36,767 bases of DNA. Origin: Agrococcus sp. HG114. GTDB taxonomy: Bacteria > Actinomycetota > Actinomycetes > Actinomycetales > Microbacteriaceae. Position numbers and translations under genes: made by a program. Below the pieces are notes generated by a model that was given only the letters and a program-made list of their open reading frames with translations, was not told where the DNA came from and did not search any database. The stretch spans positions 1-36,767 of the forward strand of contig NZ_JANQCH010000008.1 in assembly GCF_024723325.1 (NCBI RefSeq), in the 5' to 3' direction. Below are positions 26,100-32,698 of the stretch, piece after piece. The stretch's first letter is position 1. The number at the start of each line of letters is the position of its first letter.

Positions 26100-26722
26100 C
26101 GAGCCTCCTCCTTCTGCAGCATGCGCTCGACGTGCCGGGCGACGATGTCGGTCTCGATGTTGACGCGGTCACCGACGGCGCGGAAGCCGAGCGTGGTCGA
26201 CTCGAGCGTCTCGGGGATGAGCGAGACCTCGAACCACTGCTCGGGCTCACCTGCGTCGCTCACGGCCGAGACCGTGAGGCTGATCCCGTCGACGGCGATC
26301 GAGCCCTTGCGCACGACGAGGTGCGCGAGCTCGGGCGCGAGCGAGAAGCGGATCGTGCGCTGGCCGTCGCCCTCGGTGATCGCGAGCACCGCGGCGGTGC
26401 CGTCGATGTGCCCCTGCACGATGTGGCCGCCGAGGCGGTCGCCCACCGCCGCCGCCCGCTCGAGGTTCACGCGGTCGCCGGGGCGGCGGTCGCCCAGTGT
26501 GGACATGTCGACCGAGATCTGCATGACGTCCGCCGTGAACGCATCCGCCGTCTGCTCGACGACCGTGAGGCAGAGGCCGTTGACCGCGATGGAGTCGCCG
26601 TGCGACGCGTCCGAGACCGCGAGCGGTCCGCGCACGGTCAGGCGCCACGCGTCGCCCTGGTCGGATCGGTGCGGCTCGAACGAGACGATCTCGCCGAGCT
26701 CCTCGATGATGCCGGTGAACAT
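26096..26722 (-). CDS. ribE: riboflavin synthase, alpha chain type
   Basis: Dismutates two molecules of dimethyl-ribityllumazine into riboflavin and the pyrimidine precursor. The product is 208 aa, the normal size. It consists of two lumazine-binding barrels: the first starts M-F-T-G-I-I-E-E-L-G and contains V-N-G-L-C-L-T-V; the second starts near 95 with H-I-V-Q-G-H-I-D-G and contains V-D-G-I-S-L-T-V. The paired G-L-C-L-T/G-I-S-L-T motifs are diagnostic. The start overlaps the ribD stop and the stop overlaps the ribBA start, each as ATGA. Confidence 0.96.
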   Translation of the reverse strand: MFTGIIEELGEIVSFEPHRSDQGDAWRLTVRGPLAVSDASHGDSIAVNGLCLTVVEQTADAFTADVMQISVDMSTLGDRRPGDRVNLERAAAVGDRLGGHIVQGHIDGTAAVLAITEGDGQRTIRFSLAPELAHLVVRKGSIAVDGISLTVSAVSDAGEPEQWFEVSLIPETLESTTLGFRAVGDRVNIETDIVARHVERMLQKEEAR

Positions 26723-27738
26723 CAGTGCTCGCTCTCTGTCGTGGCCTCGACCAGCAGGTCTCGGCCCAGCTGCTCGAGCCGCGTCACCGTGAGGCGCCGC
26801 TGCTCGTCGATGGTGTCGACGCCGATGGCGTCGATGGCGGTGCGCGGGCCCCCGAGGAGGGTCGGCGCGAGGTAGATGGTGAAGCGGTCCGCGAGCCCGG
26901 CGCGGATGAACGCGCTCGCGAGCGTCGGCCCGCCCTCGACGTAGAGGGTCTGGATGCCGTCGGCGGCGAGGGTGCGCAGCTCGGCGTCGAGGTCGCGGCC
27001 GGCCGTGCGCAGCCCCTTGGGGTGGGTGCGGAGGGCGGCGCCCGCGGGGATCTCGCGGGAACCGAAGACGACGGGGATCGGCTGCGGCGCGTCGGGCTCG
27101 CCCTCGATGCGGGCGGTCAGCCGAGGATCGTCCGCGAGCACGGTGCCGGTGCCGACGGCGATCGCGTCGTGGGCGCTGCGCTCCCGGTGCACGTGGGCGC
27201 GCGCGTCCGCGCCGGTGATCCACTGGCTCGTGCCGTCGGCGGCGGCTGCGCGGCCGTCGAGCGACTGCGCCCACTTGACGGTCACGCGCGGACGGCCCGT
27301 CCGCTGCACGAACAGCCAGTCGGCGATGAGCGCCTCGCCCTCGGCCACGTCTGCGCGCGCCACCTCGACACCGGCGGCGGCGAGCCGCGCGGCACCGCCG
27401 GAGGAGGCGTCGCCCGGGTCGGCGGCGGCGTGCACGACGCGTGCGACGCCCGCCTCGAGCAGCGCGACCGCGCACGGCCCGGTGCGGCCGGTGTGGTTGC
27501 AGGGCTCGAGGGTGACGACCGCTGTCGCGCCGCGCGCCTCGCCGGGCGCGAGCTTCTCGAGCGCGTCGACCTCGGCGTGCGGGGTCCCGGCGCCGCGGTG
27601 CCAGCCCTCGGCGAGCACGCGGCCGTCGGGGGAGAGGACCACGGCGCCGACCTGCGGGTTCACGCCGCGCGGGCCGAGGAGCGCGAGCTCGCGGGCGCGC
27701 GCCATCGCGTCGCGCTCCGCCGCGGTGATCCCTGCCAT
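26722..27738 (-). CDS. ribD: riboflavin biosynthesis deaminase/reductase
   Basis: Bifunctional enzyme that deaminates the pyrimidine product of GTP cyclohydrolase II and then reduces its ribosyl side chain with NADPH. The product is 338 aa. The zinc deaminase domain has H-A-E (His54, Glu56) and P-C-N-H-T-G-R-T-G-P-C with Cys80 and Cys89. The reductase domain starts near 150 with V-K-W-A-Q-S-L-D-G, then I-T-G-A-D-A and V-E-G-G-P-T-L-A near 290. ATG 27738 is chosen over an upstream in-frame start because GGAGGAGGG lies six bases before it; that site can be hidden in a hairpin downstream of the FMN riboswitch. It is the first gene of the operon. Confidence 0.95.
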   Translation of the reverse strand: MAGITAAERDAMARARELALLGPRGVNPQVGAVVLSPDGRVLAEGWHRGAGTPHAEVDALEKLAPGEARGATAVVTLEPCNHTGRTGPCAVALLEAGVARVVHAAADPGDASSGGAARLAAAGVEVARADVAEGEALIADWLFVQRTGRPRVTVKWAQSLDGRAAAADGTSQWITGADARAHVHRERSAHDAIAVGTGTVLADDPRLTARIEGEPDAPQPIPVVFGSREIPAGAALRTHPKGLRTAGRDLDAELRTLAADGIQTLYVEGGPTLASAFIRAGLADRFTIYLAPTLLGGPRTAIDAIGVDTIDEQRRLTVTRLEQLGRDLLVEATTESEH

Positions 27739-27789
27739 CTCGTCCCTCCTCCTTGCGCGCGCGGGGGACGAGGGGTCGCGGACGACCCC
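27739..27789 (-). promoter_or_regulatory. expression platform between FMN riboswitch and ribD
   Basis: Two hairpins fit here on the minus strand. The first is GGGGTCG/CGACCCC (27789-27783 with 27778-27772) directly after the aptamer. The second is CTCGTCCC (27772-27765) with GGGACGAG (27746-27739), ending next to the ATG. The second holds the ribD Shine-Dalgarno in its loop and 3' arm. There is no U-run, so control of translation is more likely than termination. Which hairpin forms with FMN bound cannot be told by eye. Confidence 0.55.
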
Positions 27790-27929
27790 ACGTGCGCCTC
27801 CCCTCCGGACTCTCACCGTCGGTGCTGGAATTCCACCAGCTCAGCCGATCGCGCCGCTCGAAGCTCGAGCGCGCTCACGGGTCGCGGACTGTCACCGCCG
27901 GTTCAGACTTGCACTGACCCCGGGCACGT
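27790..27929 (-). promoter_or_regulatory. FMN riboswitch (RFN element)
   Basis: Read on the minus strand, the leader has the conserved RFN blocks in order. The closing stem is ACGTGC (27929-27924) with GCACGT (27795-27790). Next come GGGGTC then GTGCAAGTC, GAACCGGCGGTGACAGTCCG, a variable arm, GCTGGTGGAATTCCAGC, and GACGGTGAGAGTCCGGA. These are the signature sequences of the FMN-binding aptamer. FMN binding would lower expression of the whole rib operon. Confidence 0.95.
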
Positions 27930-27938
27930 TGCACTGCC

Positions 27939-27944
27939 ACACTA
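27939..27944 (-). promoter_or_regulatory. -10 element of the riboflavin operon
   Basis: TAGTGT on the minus strand predicts transcription starting near 27932, just before the first base of the riboswitch closing stem. The exact fit supports it. The -35 region is not convincing. Confidence 0.5.
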
Positions 27945-28004
27945 CAACTCGACGCTCGAACGGGGCATTCCCGAGCGCAAGAGCAGGCCCTGGCTGCCGT
28001 CCGC

Positions 28005-28096
28005 GCACAACGCAAGCCCGATCGCGCATCCGACCGCCGCGCTCGCCGGAGCCCGGGCGACGACGGCCCGACGGCACGCGGGGGCTTGCGTTGTGC
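28005..28096. repeat. inverted repeat pair upstream of the DUF559 gene
   Basis: GCACAACGCAAGCCC (28005-28019) is repeated exactly in inverted form as GGGCTTGCGTTGTGC (28082-28096), 62 bases apart. The right copy extends to GCTTGCGTTGTGCTCGC (28084-28100), which recurs in direct orientation at 29149. The rest of the gap from the riboswitch to the DUF559 gene (27945-28171) has no coding-like frame that I trust; the open frames there are Arg/Ser-rich and lack start signals. Confidence 0.8.
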
Positions 28097-28171
28097 TCGC
28101 GCGATGGCGCCGCATCCACAGGAGCGGCTGACGGCCACGCACGAAGTGCCGCGCTCCGTCACCCTGCGCGG

Positions 28172-29032
28172 ATGTCGACGTTGAGGTCGCTGGGTCAGGG
28201 CTCGGTCAGGATCGACGAGTTCCAGGAGCTGCTCGCCGCAGGCAGCTCACGCCGGGCGATCGAGGCAGCGCTTCGCTCCGGCCGTCTTGAGCGGGCGCGT
28301 CGCGACGTCTACGTCCGGCATCCTGCACCGGCGGCGCTCGTGCATGCGCTGCGGATCGGCGGCAGGCTCGCGTGCGCCTCGGCCGCTGAGTTCCTCGGGC
28401 TGTGGGTGCCGCGGGACGGGCGACTGCACGTGCACCTGTGGGATGGCTCGACGCGCTTGCGCGATCGCGACGACCGGCTCAAGCGCCTTGAGCGCCGCGA
28501 AGGCCTCGCGCTGCACTGGTCGGACCTCGTGGTCGATGACGGCACGCGGTGCGCGACCTCGGTCGGGTCGGCCGTGCGCTGCATCGCGGGCTGCTTCGGG
28601 ATCGAGGCGGCCATCCGGGTCGCCGACTCGGCGCTCCAGCGGCGGAGGGCCGATCGCGCGGAGATCCGCCGCGCTCTCGATGGCTTCGCCTGGCTCGAGG
28701 CTCCCGCCATCGACGCGGTCGATGGCTTGTGCGGCTCGGGCTACGAGACGGACGCGAAGCTGCTGCTCCTGGCTGCCGGGCTCGCGTTCGAGCAGCAGGT
28801 GGCGCTGCCGCGCGTCGGGATCGTCGACTTCGTCGTCTGCGGCTGCGTCGTCGTCGAGGTCGACGGACGCGAGACGCACGAGGGCGCGTTCGAGGCGGAT
28901 CGCGCTCGAGACGCTGAGGCGCTGCTGCTCGGCTACGTCACCGTCAGGGTCTCGGCGCGCTGGCTGGACGCGAATCCGGGTCGCTTCATCGAGCTCGTGC
29001 GGGCGGCACTGGCCGTGCACCCTCGAGGCTGA
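28172..29032 (+). CDS. DUF559-type nuclease-like protein with AbiEi-like N-terminus
   Basis: A 286 aa protein combining a DNA-binding-like N-terminus with a C-terminal DUF559 (Vsr/PD-(D/E)XK-like) domain. The first 60 residues, with S-S-R-R-A-I-E-A-A-L-R-S-G-R-L and V-Y-V, resemble the winged-helix of AbiEi antitoxin-domain proteins. The nuclease-like core has Glu192, Asp219 in I-V-D-F and Glu229-x-Asp231 in V-E-V-D-G, then F-E-A-D-R-A-R-D-A-E-A-L-L-L-G-Y, so the probable active-site acids are intact. Such proteins are often present in several copies in actinobacterial genomes; their role is not established. CACCCT six bases before ATG 28172 fits a variant leaderless promoter. 17-bp direct repeats flank the gene. 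No AbiEii toxin partner is present. Confidence 0.82.
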   Translation: MSTLRSLGQGSVRIDEFQELLAAGSSRRAIEAALRSGRLERARRDVYVRHPAPAALVHALRIGGRLACASAAEFLGLWVPRDGRLHVHLWDGSTRLRDRDDRLKRLERREGLALHWSDLVVDDGTRCATSVGSAVRCIAGCFGIEAAIRVADSALQRRRADRAEIRRALDGFAWLEAPAIDAVDGLCGSGYETDAKLLLLAAGLAFEQQVALPRVGIVDFVVCGCVVVEVDGRETHEGAFEADRARDAEALLLGYVTVRVSARWLDANPGRFIELVRAALAVHPRG

Positions 29033-29148
29033 GCGGCGGCGAGGCGTCTCGGAGCACTCGTCGGCCCGAGCCCAACGCACGCCGCGGCGGCTGATCCTGC
29101 GACGGCTGCGCCGGCCCCGCGCCAGGGGCCGCGGCATCGGCCTCGCGA

Positions 29149-29165
29149 GCTTGCGTTGTGCTCGC
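29149..29165 (+). repeat. 17-bp direct repeat downstream of the DUF559 gene
   Basis: GCTTGCGTTGTGCTCGC is identical to 28084-28100, so the DUF559 gene is bracketed by two direct copies about 1,065 bases apart. Here it is preceded by GCGA, so GCGAGC (29145-29150) and GCTCGC (29160-29165) can form a 6-bp stem around TTGCGTTGT. Confidence 0.85.
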
Positions 29166-29195
29166 CGCTCGGCTTTGGGCGACGCGGGCCGAGCG
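29166..29195 (-). terminator. hairpin after the GNAT gene
   Basis: CGCTCGGC (29166-29173) pairs with GCCGAGCG (29188-29195), directly abutting the minus-strand GNAT stop. The loop is 14 bases and there is no U-run. A second small stem in the adjoining 17-bp repeat could add to it. Confidence 0.5.
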
Positions 29196-29768
29196 TCAGT
29201 CGAGCCGGGGCCAGGGTCGGGCGCCGGCGGGCATGCCCGAGGGGATGCGCACCGCGTGGTGCTCGAGCCCCGGCTCGCCGTCGCGCCAGCGGCCCTCCCG
29301 AGTGCCGAGGTAGGAGAAGCCGGCGGCCTTGGCGACCCGCATCGAGGCGACGTTGCCGACGCGGCAGCGCCAGTGCACCTCGGGCCACGTCAGGCAGCCC
29401 TCCGCGTGCCCGACGAGCGTGCGCAGCGCATCCGCCATCAGCCCCCTGCCCTGCGCGTCAGGGTGCAGCCAGTAGCCGACCTCGCCGCGCTCGGTGCGCA
29501 GGCTGATGACGCCTGCCAGCGGGCCGCGCAGCGACTCGCGGATCGCCCACACGCGCTCGTCGTGCTCGCCGCGCCAGCCCGCGGGCGCGAACTCGCGCAC
29601 GAAGCCCTCGGCGTCGGCGCGGGCGTAGGGCCACGGCGTGTCGAGGAACCGCTCGGCCTGGTCGGTCGAGCACGCCTCGACGACGCGGTCGATGTCGTCC
29701 TCGCGGAGCGCCGTCAGCACGACCCGGCGCCCCAGCTGGGGGAGCGTCGGGCCGGCCAGGCCGGTCAC
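29196..29768 (-). CDS. GNAT family N-acetyltransferase (RimJ/RimL-like)
   Basis: A 190 aa acetyl-CoA-dependent acyltransferase. The N-terminal G-R-R-V-V-L-T-A-L-R-E-D-D and the tail N-V-A-S-M-R-V-A-K-A-A-G-F place it in the RimJ/RimL subgroup (Acetyltransf_3), many of which acetylate protein or peptide N-termini or small molecules. The acetyl-CoA loop is Q-G-R-G-L-M-A-D-A-L, after E-V-G-Y-W-L-H-P. Start is GTG 29768, with GGAG seven bases upstream, 16 bases after trpS, so it is likely cotranscribed with xth and trpS. The substrate is unknown. Confidence 0.88.
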   Translation of the reverse strand: MTGLAGPTLPQLGRRVVLTALREDDIDRVVEACSTDQAERFLDTPWPYARADAEGFVREFAPAGWRGEHDERVWAIRESLRGPLAGVISLRTERGEVGYWLHPDAQGRGLMADALRTLVGHAEGCLTWPEVHWRCRVGNVASMRVAKAAGFSYLGTREGRWRDGEPGLEHHAVRIPSGMPAGARPWPRLD

Positions 29769-29784
29769 GGGAGGCTCCGCGGGC

Positions 29785-30780
29785 TCATCGCAGCCCCATC
29801 GCCTCCATCGCTCGCGCGAGCGTCGCGTCGGCGACCTCGGCGGCGCGCTCGGCGTTCGCGTCGAGCAGCCGGTCGAGCTCGGCGGGGTCGCCCAGCAGCT
29901 CGAGCGTGCGCTCCCGCACGGGGGCGAGCTCGGCGACCACGGCGTCGGCGACGGCGGTCTTGAAGACGCCGTAGCCCTGGCCGGCGAACTCCTCCTCGAG
30001 CGCGGCGACCGGCGTGCCGGTCATCGCGGCGAGGATGTCGAGCAGGTTCGTCACGCCCGGCTTCTCGGCGCGGTCGGCGCGGATCGAGCCCTCGGTGTCG
30101 GTCACGGCAGAGCGGATCTTCTTCGCGGTCCTCGCCGGCTCGTCGAGCAGCCAGATCACGCCCTTGTCGTTGTCGGCCGACTTCGACATCTTCGACTCCG
30201 GTGCCTGCAGGTCGTAGATGCGCGCGCCGCCGGCGAGGATGACGGGCTTCGGCACGGTGAACGTCTTCCCGAAGCGCTTGTTGAACCGCTCCGCGAGATC
30301 GCGCGTGAGCTCGACGTGCTGCTTCTGGTCGTCGCCGACCGGCACGACCTCCGTGTCGTAGAGCAGGATGTCGGCGGCCATGAGCACGGGATAGGTGAAG
30401 AGGCCGACGGAGGCCGCCTCCTGCCCGCCCTTGGCCGTCTTGTCCTTGAACTGGGTCATCCGGCTCGCCTCGCCGAAGCCCGTGATCGTCGCGAGCAGCC
30501 ACTGCAGCTGCGCGTGGGCGGCGACGTGCGACTGCACGTACAGGCACGAGCGGTCGGGGTCGATGCCGCCCGCGATGTACTGCGCGGCGAGCGTGCGCAC
30601 CTGCTCGCGCAGCACATCCGGAGCCTGCGGCACGGTGATCGCGTGCAGGTCGACGATCGAGAAGAACGCGTCGAAGTCGCTCTGCATCGCGCGCCACTGC
30701 TGCAGGGCGCCGATGTAGTTGCCGAGGTGGAGCGAGCCCGAGGAGGGCTGCATCCCCGAGTAGAGGCGGGGGTTGGCCAT
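29785..30780 (-). CDS. trpS: tryptophanyl-tRNA synthetase
   Basis: Class I aminoacyl-tRNA synthetase charging tRNA-Trp in the cytoplasm. The product is 331 aa, normal for bacterial TrpRS. The ATP-binding HIGH-type motif is S-L-H-L-G-N at 16-21, and the K-M-S-K-S loop is at 197-201. D-I-L-L-Y near 138 and V-G-D-D-Q-K-Q-H near 148 are the tryptophan-pocket and dimer regions. A start at ATG 30780 follows AGGAAC by seven bases; the gene begins 10 bases after the exonuclease stop. Only one copy is seen in this window. Confidence 0.97.
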   Translation of the reverse strand: MANPRLYSGMQPSSGSLHLGNYIGALQQWRAMQSDFDAFFSIVDLHAITVPQAPDVLREQVRTLAAQYIAGGIDPDRSCLYVQSHVAAHAQLQWLLATITGFGEASRMTQFKDKTAKGGQEAASVGLFTYPVLMAADILLYDTEVVPVGDDQKQHVELTRDLAERFNKRFGKTFTVPKPVILAGGARIYDLQAPESKMSKSADNDKGVIWLLDEPARTAKKIRSAVTDTEGSIRADRAEKPGVTNLLDILAAMTGTPVAALEEEFAGQGYGVFKTAVADAVVAELAPVRERTLELLGDPAELDRLLDANAERAAEVADATLARAMEAMGLR

Positions 30781-30790
30781 GGATGCGTTC

Positions 30791-31621
30791 CTAGAGGTCG
30801 TAGTCGACGATGACGGGGGCGTGGTCGGACCATCGGGTGTCCCACGCGCTCGCCCGGTCGATGCGGTAGTCGCGCGCCGTCGCCGCGAGGGCGGGGGACG
30901 CCATGTGGTAGTCGATGCGCCAGCCGGCGTCGTTGTCGAAGGCCTTGCCGCGCTGCGACCACCACGTGTAGGGGCCGTCCTGGCCGGGATGCGCGGCGCG
31001 GCCCACGTCGACCCAGCCGTGCCCGCGGCCGCGCTTGCCGTCGACGCCGGTGACCATGCCGGTGCCGAAGAAGCGGTCGAGGTAGCTGCGCTCCTCGGGC
31101 AGGAAGCCGGCGTTCTTCTGGTTCGTCTTCCAGTTCTTGATGTCGAGCGGCGTGTGGCCGACGTTGAAGTCGCCCATCACCACGACGTGGTCGGTGTGGG
31201 CGCGCAGCTGCGGCAGGCGCTTCGCCATCGAGTCGAGGAAGCGGTACTTGTCGTCCTGCTTCTGGCTGCCGACCTCACCGCCGGAGTGCACGTAGGCCGA
31301 CACGACCGTGAGCAGCGTCTCGCCGACCATGAAGTCGGCCTCGAGCCAGCGGCCCTTCGTGTCGAAGGTCGTGAGGCCGATGTCGGTGCGGTGCTCGAAC
31401 GAGGGCTCGCGCGAGAGCACGGCGACGCCCGCGCGGCCCTTCGCCGTCGCGGGGTCGTGCAGCACGTGCCAGCCGGGCACGAGCGGCAGGAGGTCGTCGT
31501 CGAGCGCCCGCACCTCCTGCAGCGCGACGATGTCGAAGTCGCCCGCCTCGAGCCACTCGCCCATGCCCTTGCGGAACGCGGCGCGCACGCCGTTGACGTT
31601 GACGGAGGCGATGCGGACCAT
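30791..31621 (-). CDS. xth: exodeoxyribonuclease III
   Basis: Repair nuclease (AP endonuclease and 3'-5' exonuclease) of the ExoIII/APE1 family. The product is 276 aa from ATG 31621. Active-site residues are present: Asn in V-N-V-N-G near residue 8, Glu in L-Q-E near 35, Y-V-H-S near 110, D-F-N in M-G-D-F-N near 150, D-Y-H near 240 and the final S-D-H-A-P-V near 268. I prefer ATG 31621 to an earlier in-frame start because M-V-R-I-A-S-V-N is the family N-terminus and because TAGGCT lies seven bases upstream on the minus strand. It leads a short xth-trpS-GNAT unit. Confidence 0.94.
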   Translation of the reverse strand: MVRIASVNVNGVRAAFRKGMGEWLEAGDFDIVALQEVRALDDDLLPLVPGWHVLHDPATAKGRAGVAVLSREPSFEHRTDIGLTTFDTKGRWLEADFMVGETLLTVVSAYVHSGGEVGSQKQDDKYRFLDSMAKRLPQLRAHTDHVVVMGDFNVGHTPLDIKNWKTNQKNAGFLPEERSYLDRFFGTGMVTGVDGKRGRGHGWVDVGRAAHPGQDGPYTWWSQRGKAFDNDAGWRIDYHMASPALAATARDYRIDRASAWDTRWSDHAPVIVDYDL

Positions 31622-31628
31622 GGGCTCG

Positions 31629-31634
31629 AGCCTA
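31629..31634 (-). promoter_or_regulatory. -10 element of near-leaderless promoter (xth)
   Basis: TAGGCT on the minus strand, then seven bases, then ATG 31621. It would start transcription within a base or two of the start codon. No Shine-Dalgarno is seen. Confidence 0.5.
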
Positions 31635-31676
31635 CCGAGGCGCGCCGACGCGCCGTGCCCGTCGGGCGGCACCGCG

Positions 31677-32642
31677 TCAGCGGTGCCGCTTCGCGAGCCG
31701 CCGGTGCAGCCTCGCGGGGTCGTCGCCGTCGCGGCGGGCGGCGCGCACCTCCTCGAGCAGCTCGCTCGCGCGCTCCTTCGTGAGCCGGGCGTCGATGCCG
31801 CGCATCGCGACGAGTCGCGAGTAGGCCCGGCCGGTGTCGGAGACGGCGACGAACGCGAGCGCGAGCAGCAGGATCTGCATGATGAACCCGAGCCAGATGA
31901 GGATGATCACGGGCGCTGCGATGCCGGCGAGCAGCGGGTTGTTCTCGACCCCGCGGAAGAGCAGGGTCGCGACCTGCTTGAGCCCGAAGAACGCGACGGC
32001 GCATGCGAGGGCCGTCGGCACGATCGCCTTGGCCGGCAGCCGAAGGCGGCCGCCGAAGCGGTACAGCAGCAGCACGACGGCGGTGTCGAGCAGCAGCTGC
32101 GACGCGACGCCGAGCAGCTGGGCCGTCCACTCGAGCCCGAGCGCGCCGGCGAGCGCCTGCGTGACGACCTGCACGGCGGCGGAGATGACGACGAGCAGCC
32201 CGATGCCGATGCCGACGGCGAGGTCGCCGAGCTTCAGCAGCACGATGCTCGCCGGCGGGTCGCCGAGGTCGAACATCGCGCGGAAGCCCTCGCGGCTGAC
32301 GCCGATCCACGCGATCGCGGTGAACAGGATCGACGCCGCTGCGACCGCGCCGGCCCAGCCGACGATGCTCGAGCGGGTCAGCTGCTCGACGTCGAGCGCC
32401 CCGTGCTCGCCGATGAGCCCGGGGATCGACGAGGCGATCGAGTCGATCACCGCGTCCCGCAGCGCGACGTTGCCGCCGAGCACGGCCATGAACACGGCGA
32501 ACGCGACGAACAGGGCGGCGAACAGCGAGAGGAACGCCTGCAGCGTCATGCCCTGCGCGAGCACCGGGCCCCGCATCTCGGTGTAGCGCTGCCACGCGCG
32601 CACCGGCCACGACTCCCGCACGCGGGCGAGCAGCTGCTGCAA
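31677..32642 (-). CDS. YihY/BrkB family membrane protein
   Basis: A 321 aa inner-membrane protein of the YihY/BrkB family, once mis-named ribonuclease BN. Six hydrophobic segments are visible, at about 35-57, 95-115, 140-165, 180-200, 215-235 and 245-270, with the family-like S-L-F-A-A-L-F-V-A-F in the first and L-I-W-L-G-F-I-M-Q-I in the last. The C-terminal 45 residues are basic and cytoplasmic. The start is TTG 32642, supported by GGAGGAGG four bases upstream on the minus strand. It diverges from ptsI by 56 bases. Its molecular function is not known; transport or envelope roles have been suggested for the family. Confidence 0.88.
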   Translation of the reverse strand: MQQLLARVRESWPVRAWQRYTEMRGPVLAQGMTLQAFLSLFAALFVAFAVFMAVLGGNVALRDAVIDSIASSIPGLIGEHGALDVEQLTRSSIVGWAGAVAAASILFTAIAWIGVSREGFRAMFDLGDPPASIVLLKLGDLAVGIGIGLLVVISAAVQVVTQALAGALGLEWTAQLLGVASQLLLDTAVVLLLYRFGGRLRLPAKAIVPTALACAVAFFGLKQVATLLFRGVENNPLLAGIAAPVIILIWLGFIMQILLLALAFVAVSDTGRAYSRLVAMRGIDARLTKERASELLEEVRAARRDGDDPARLHRRLAKRHR

Positions 32643-32686
32643 GGCGCCTCCTCCGGGGCTCGTGGCACGGCCGGCGGGGCCCAGCG

Positions 32687-32692
32687 TAGTGT
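32687..32692 (+). promoter_or_regulatory. -10 element of leaderless promoter (ptsI)
   Basis: TAGTGT, then GGCCGC, then ATG 32699. The hexamer and the following GG match the -10 regions ahead of the riboflavin operon and the 158 aa gene. No Shine-Dalgarno is present. Confidence 0.55.
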
Positions 32693-32698
32693 GGCCGC

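Noticed and set aside
27875-28162. 95-codon minus-strand frame between the riboswitch and the DUF559 gene
   Set aside because: Overlaps the conserved FMN aptamer and the inverted repeats; Arg/Ser/Cys-rich product with no start signal.
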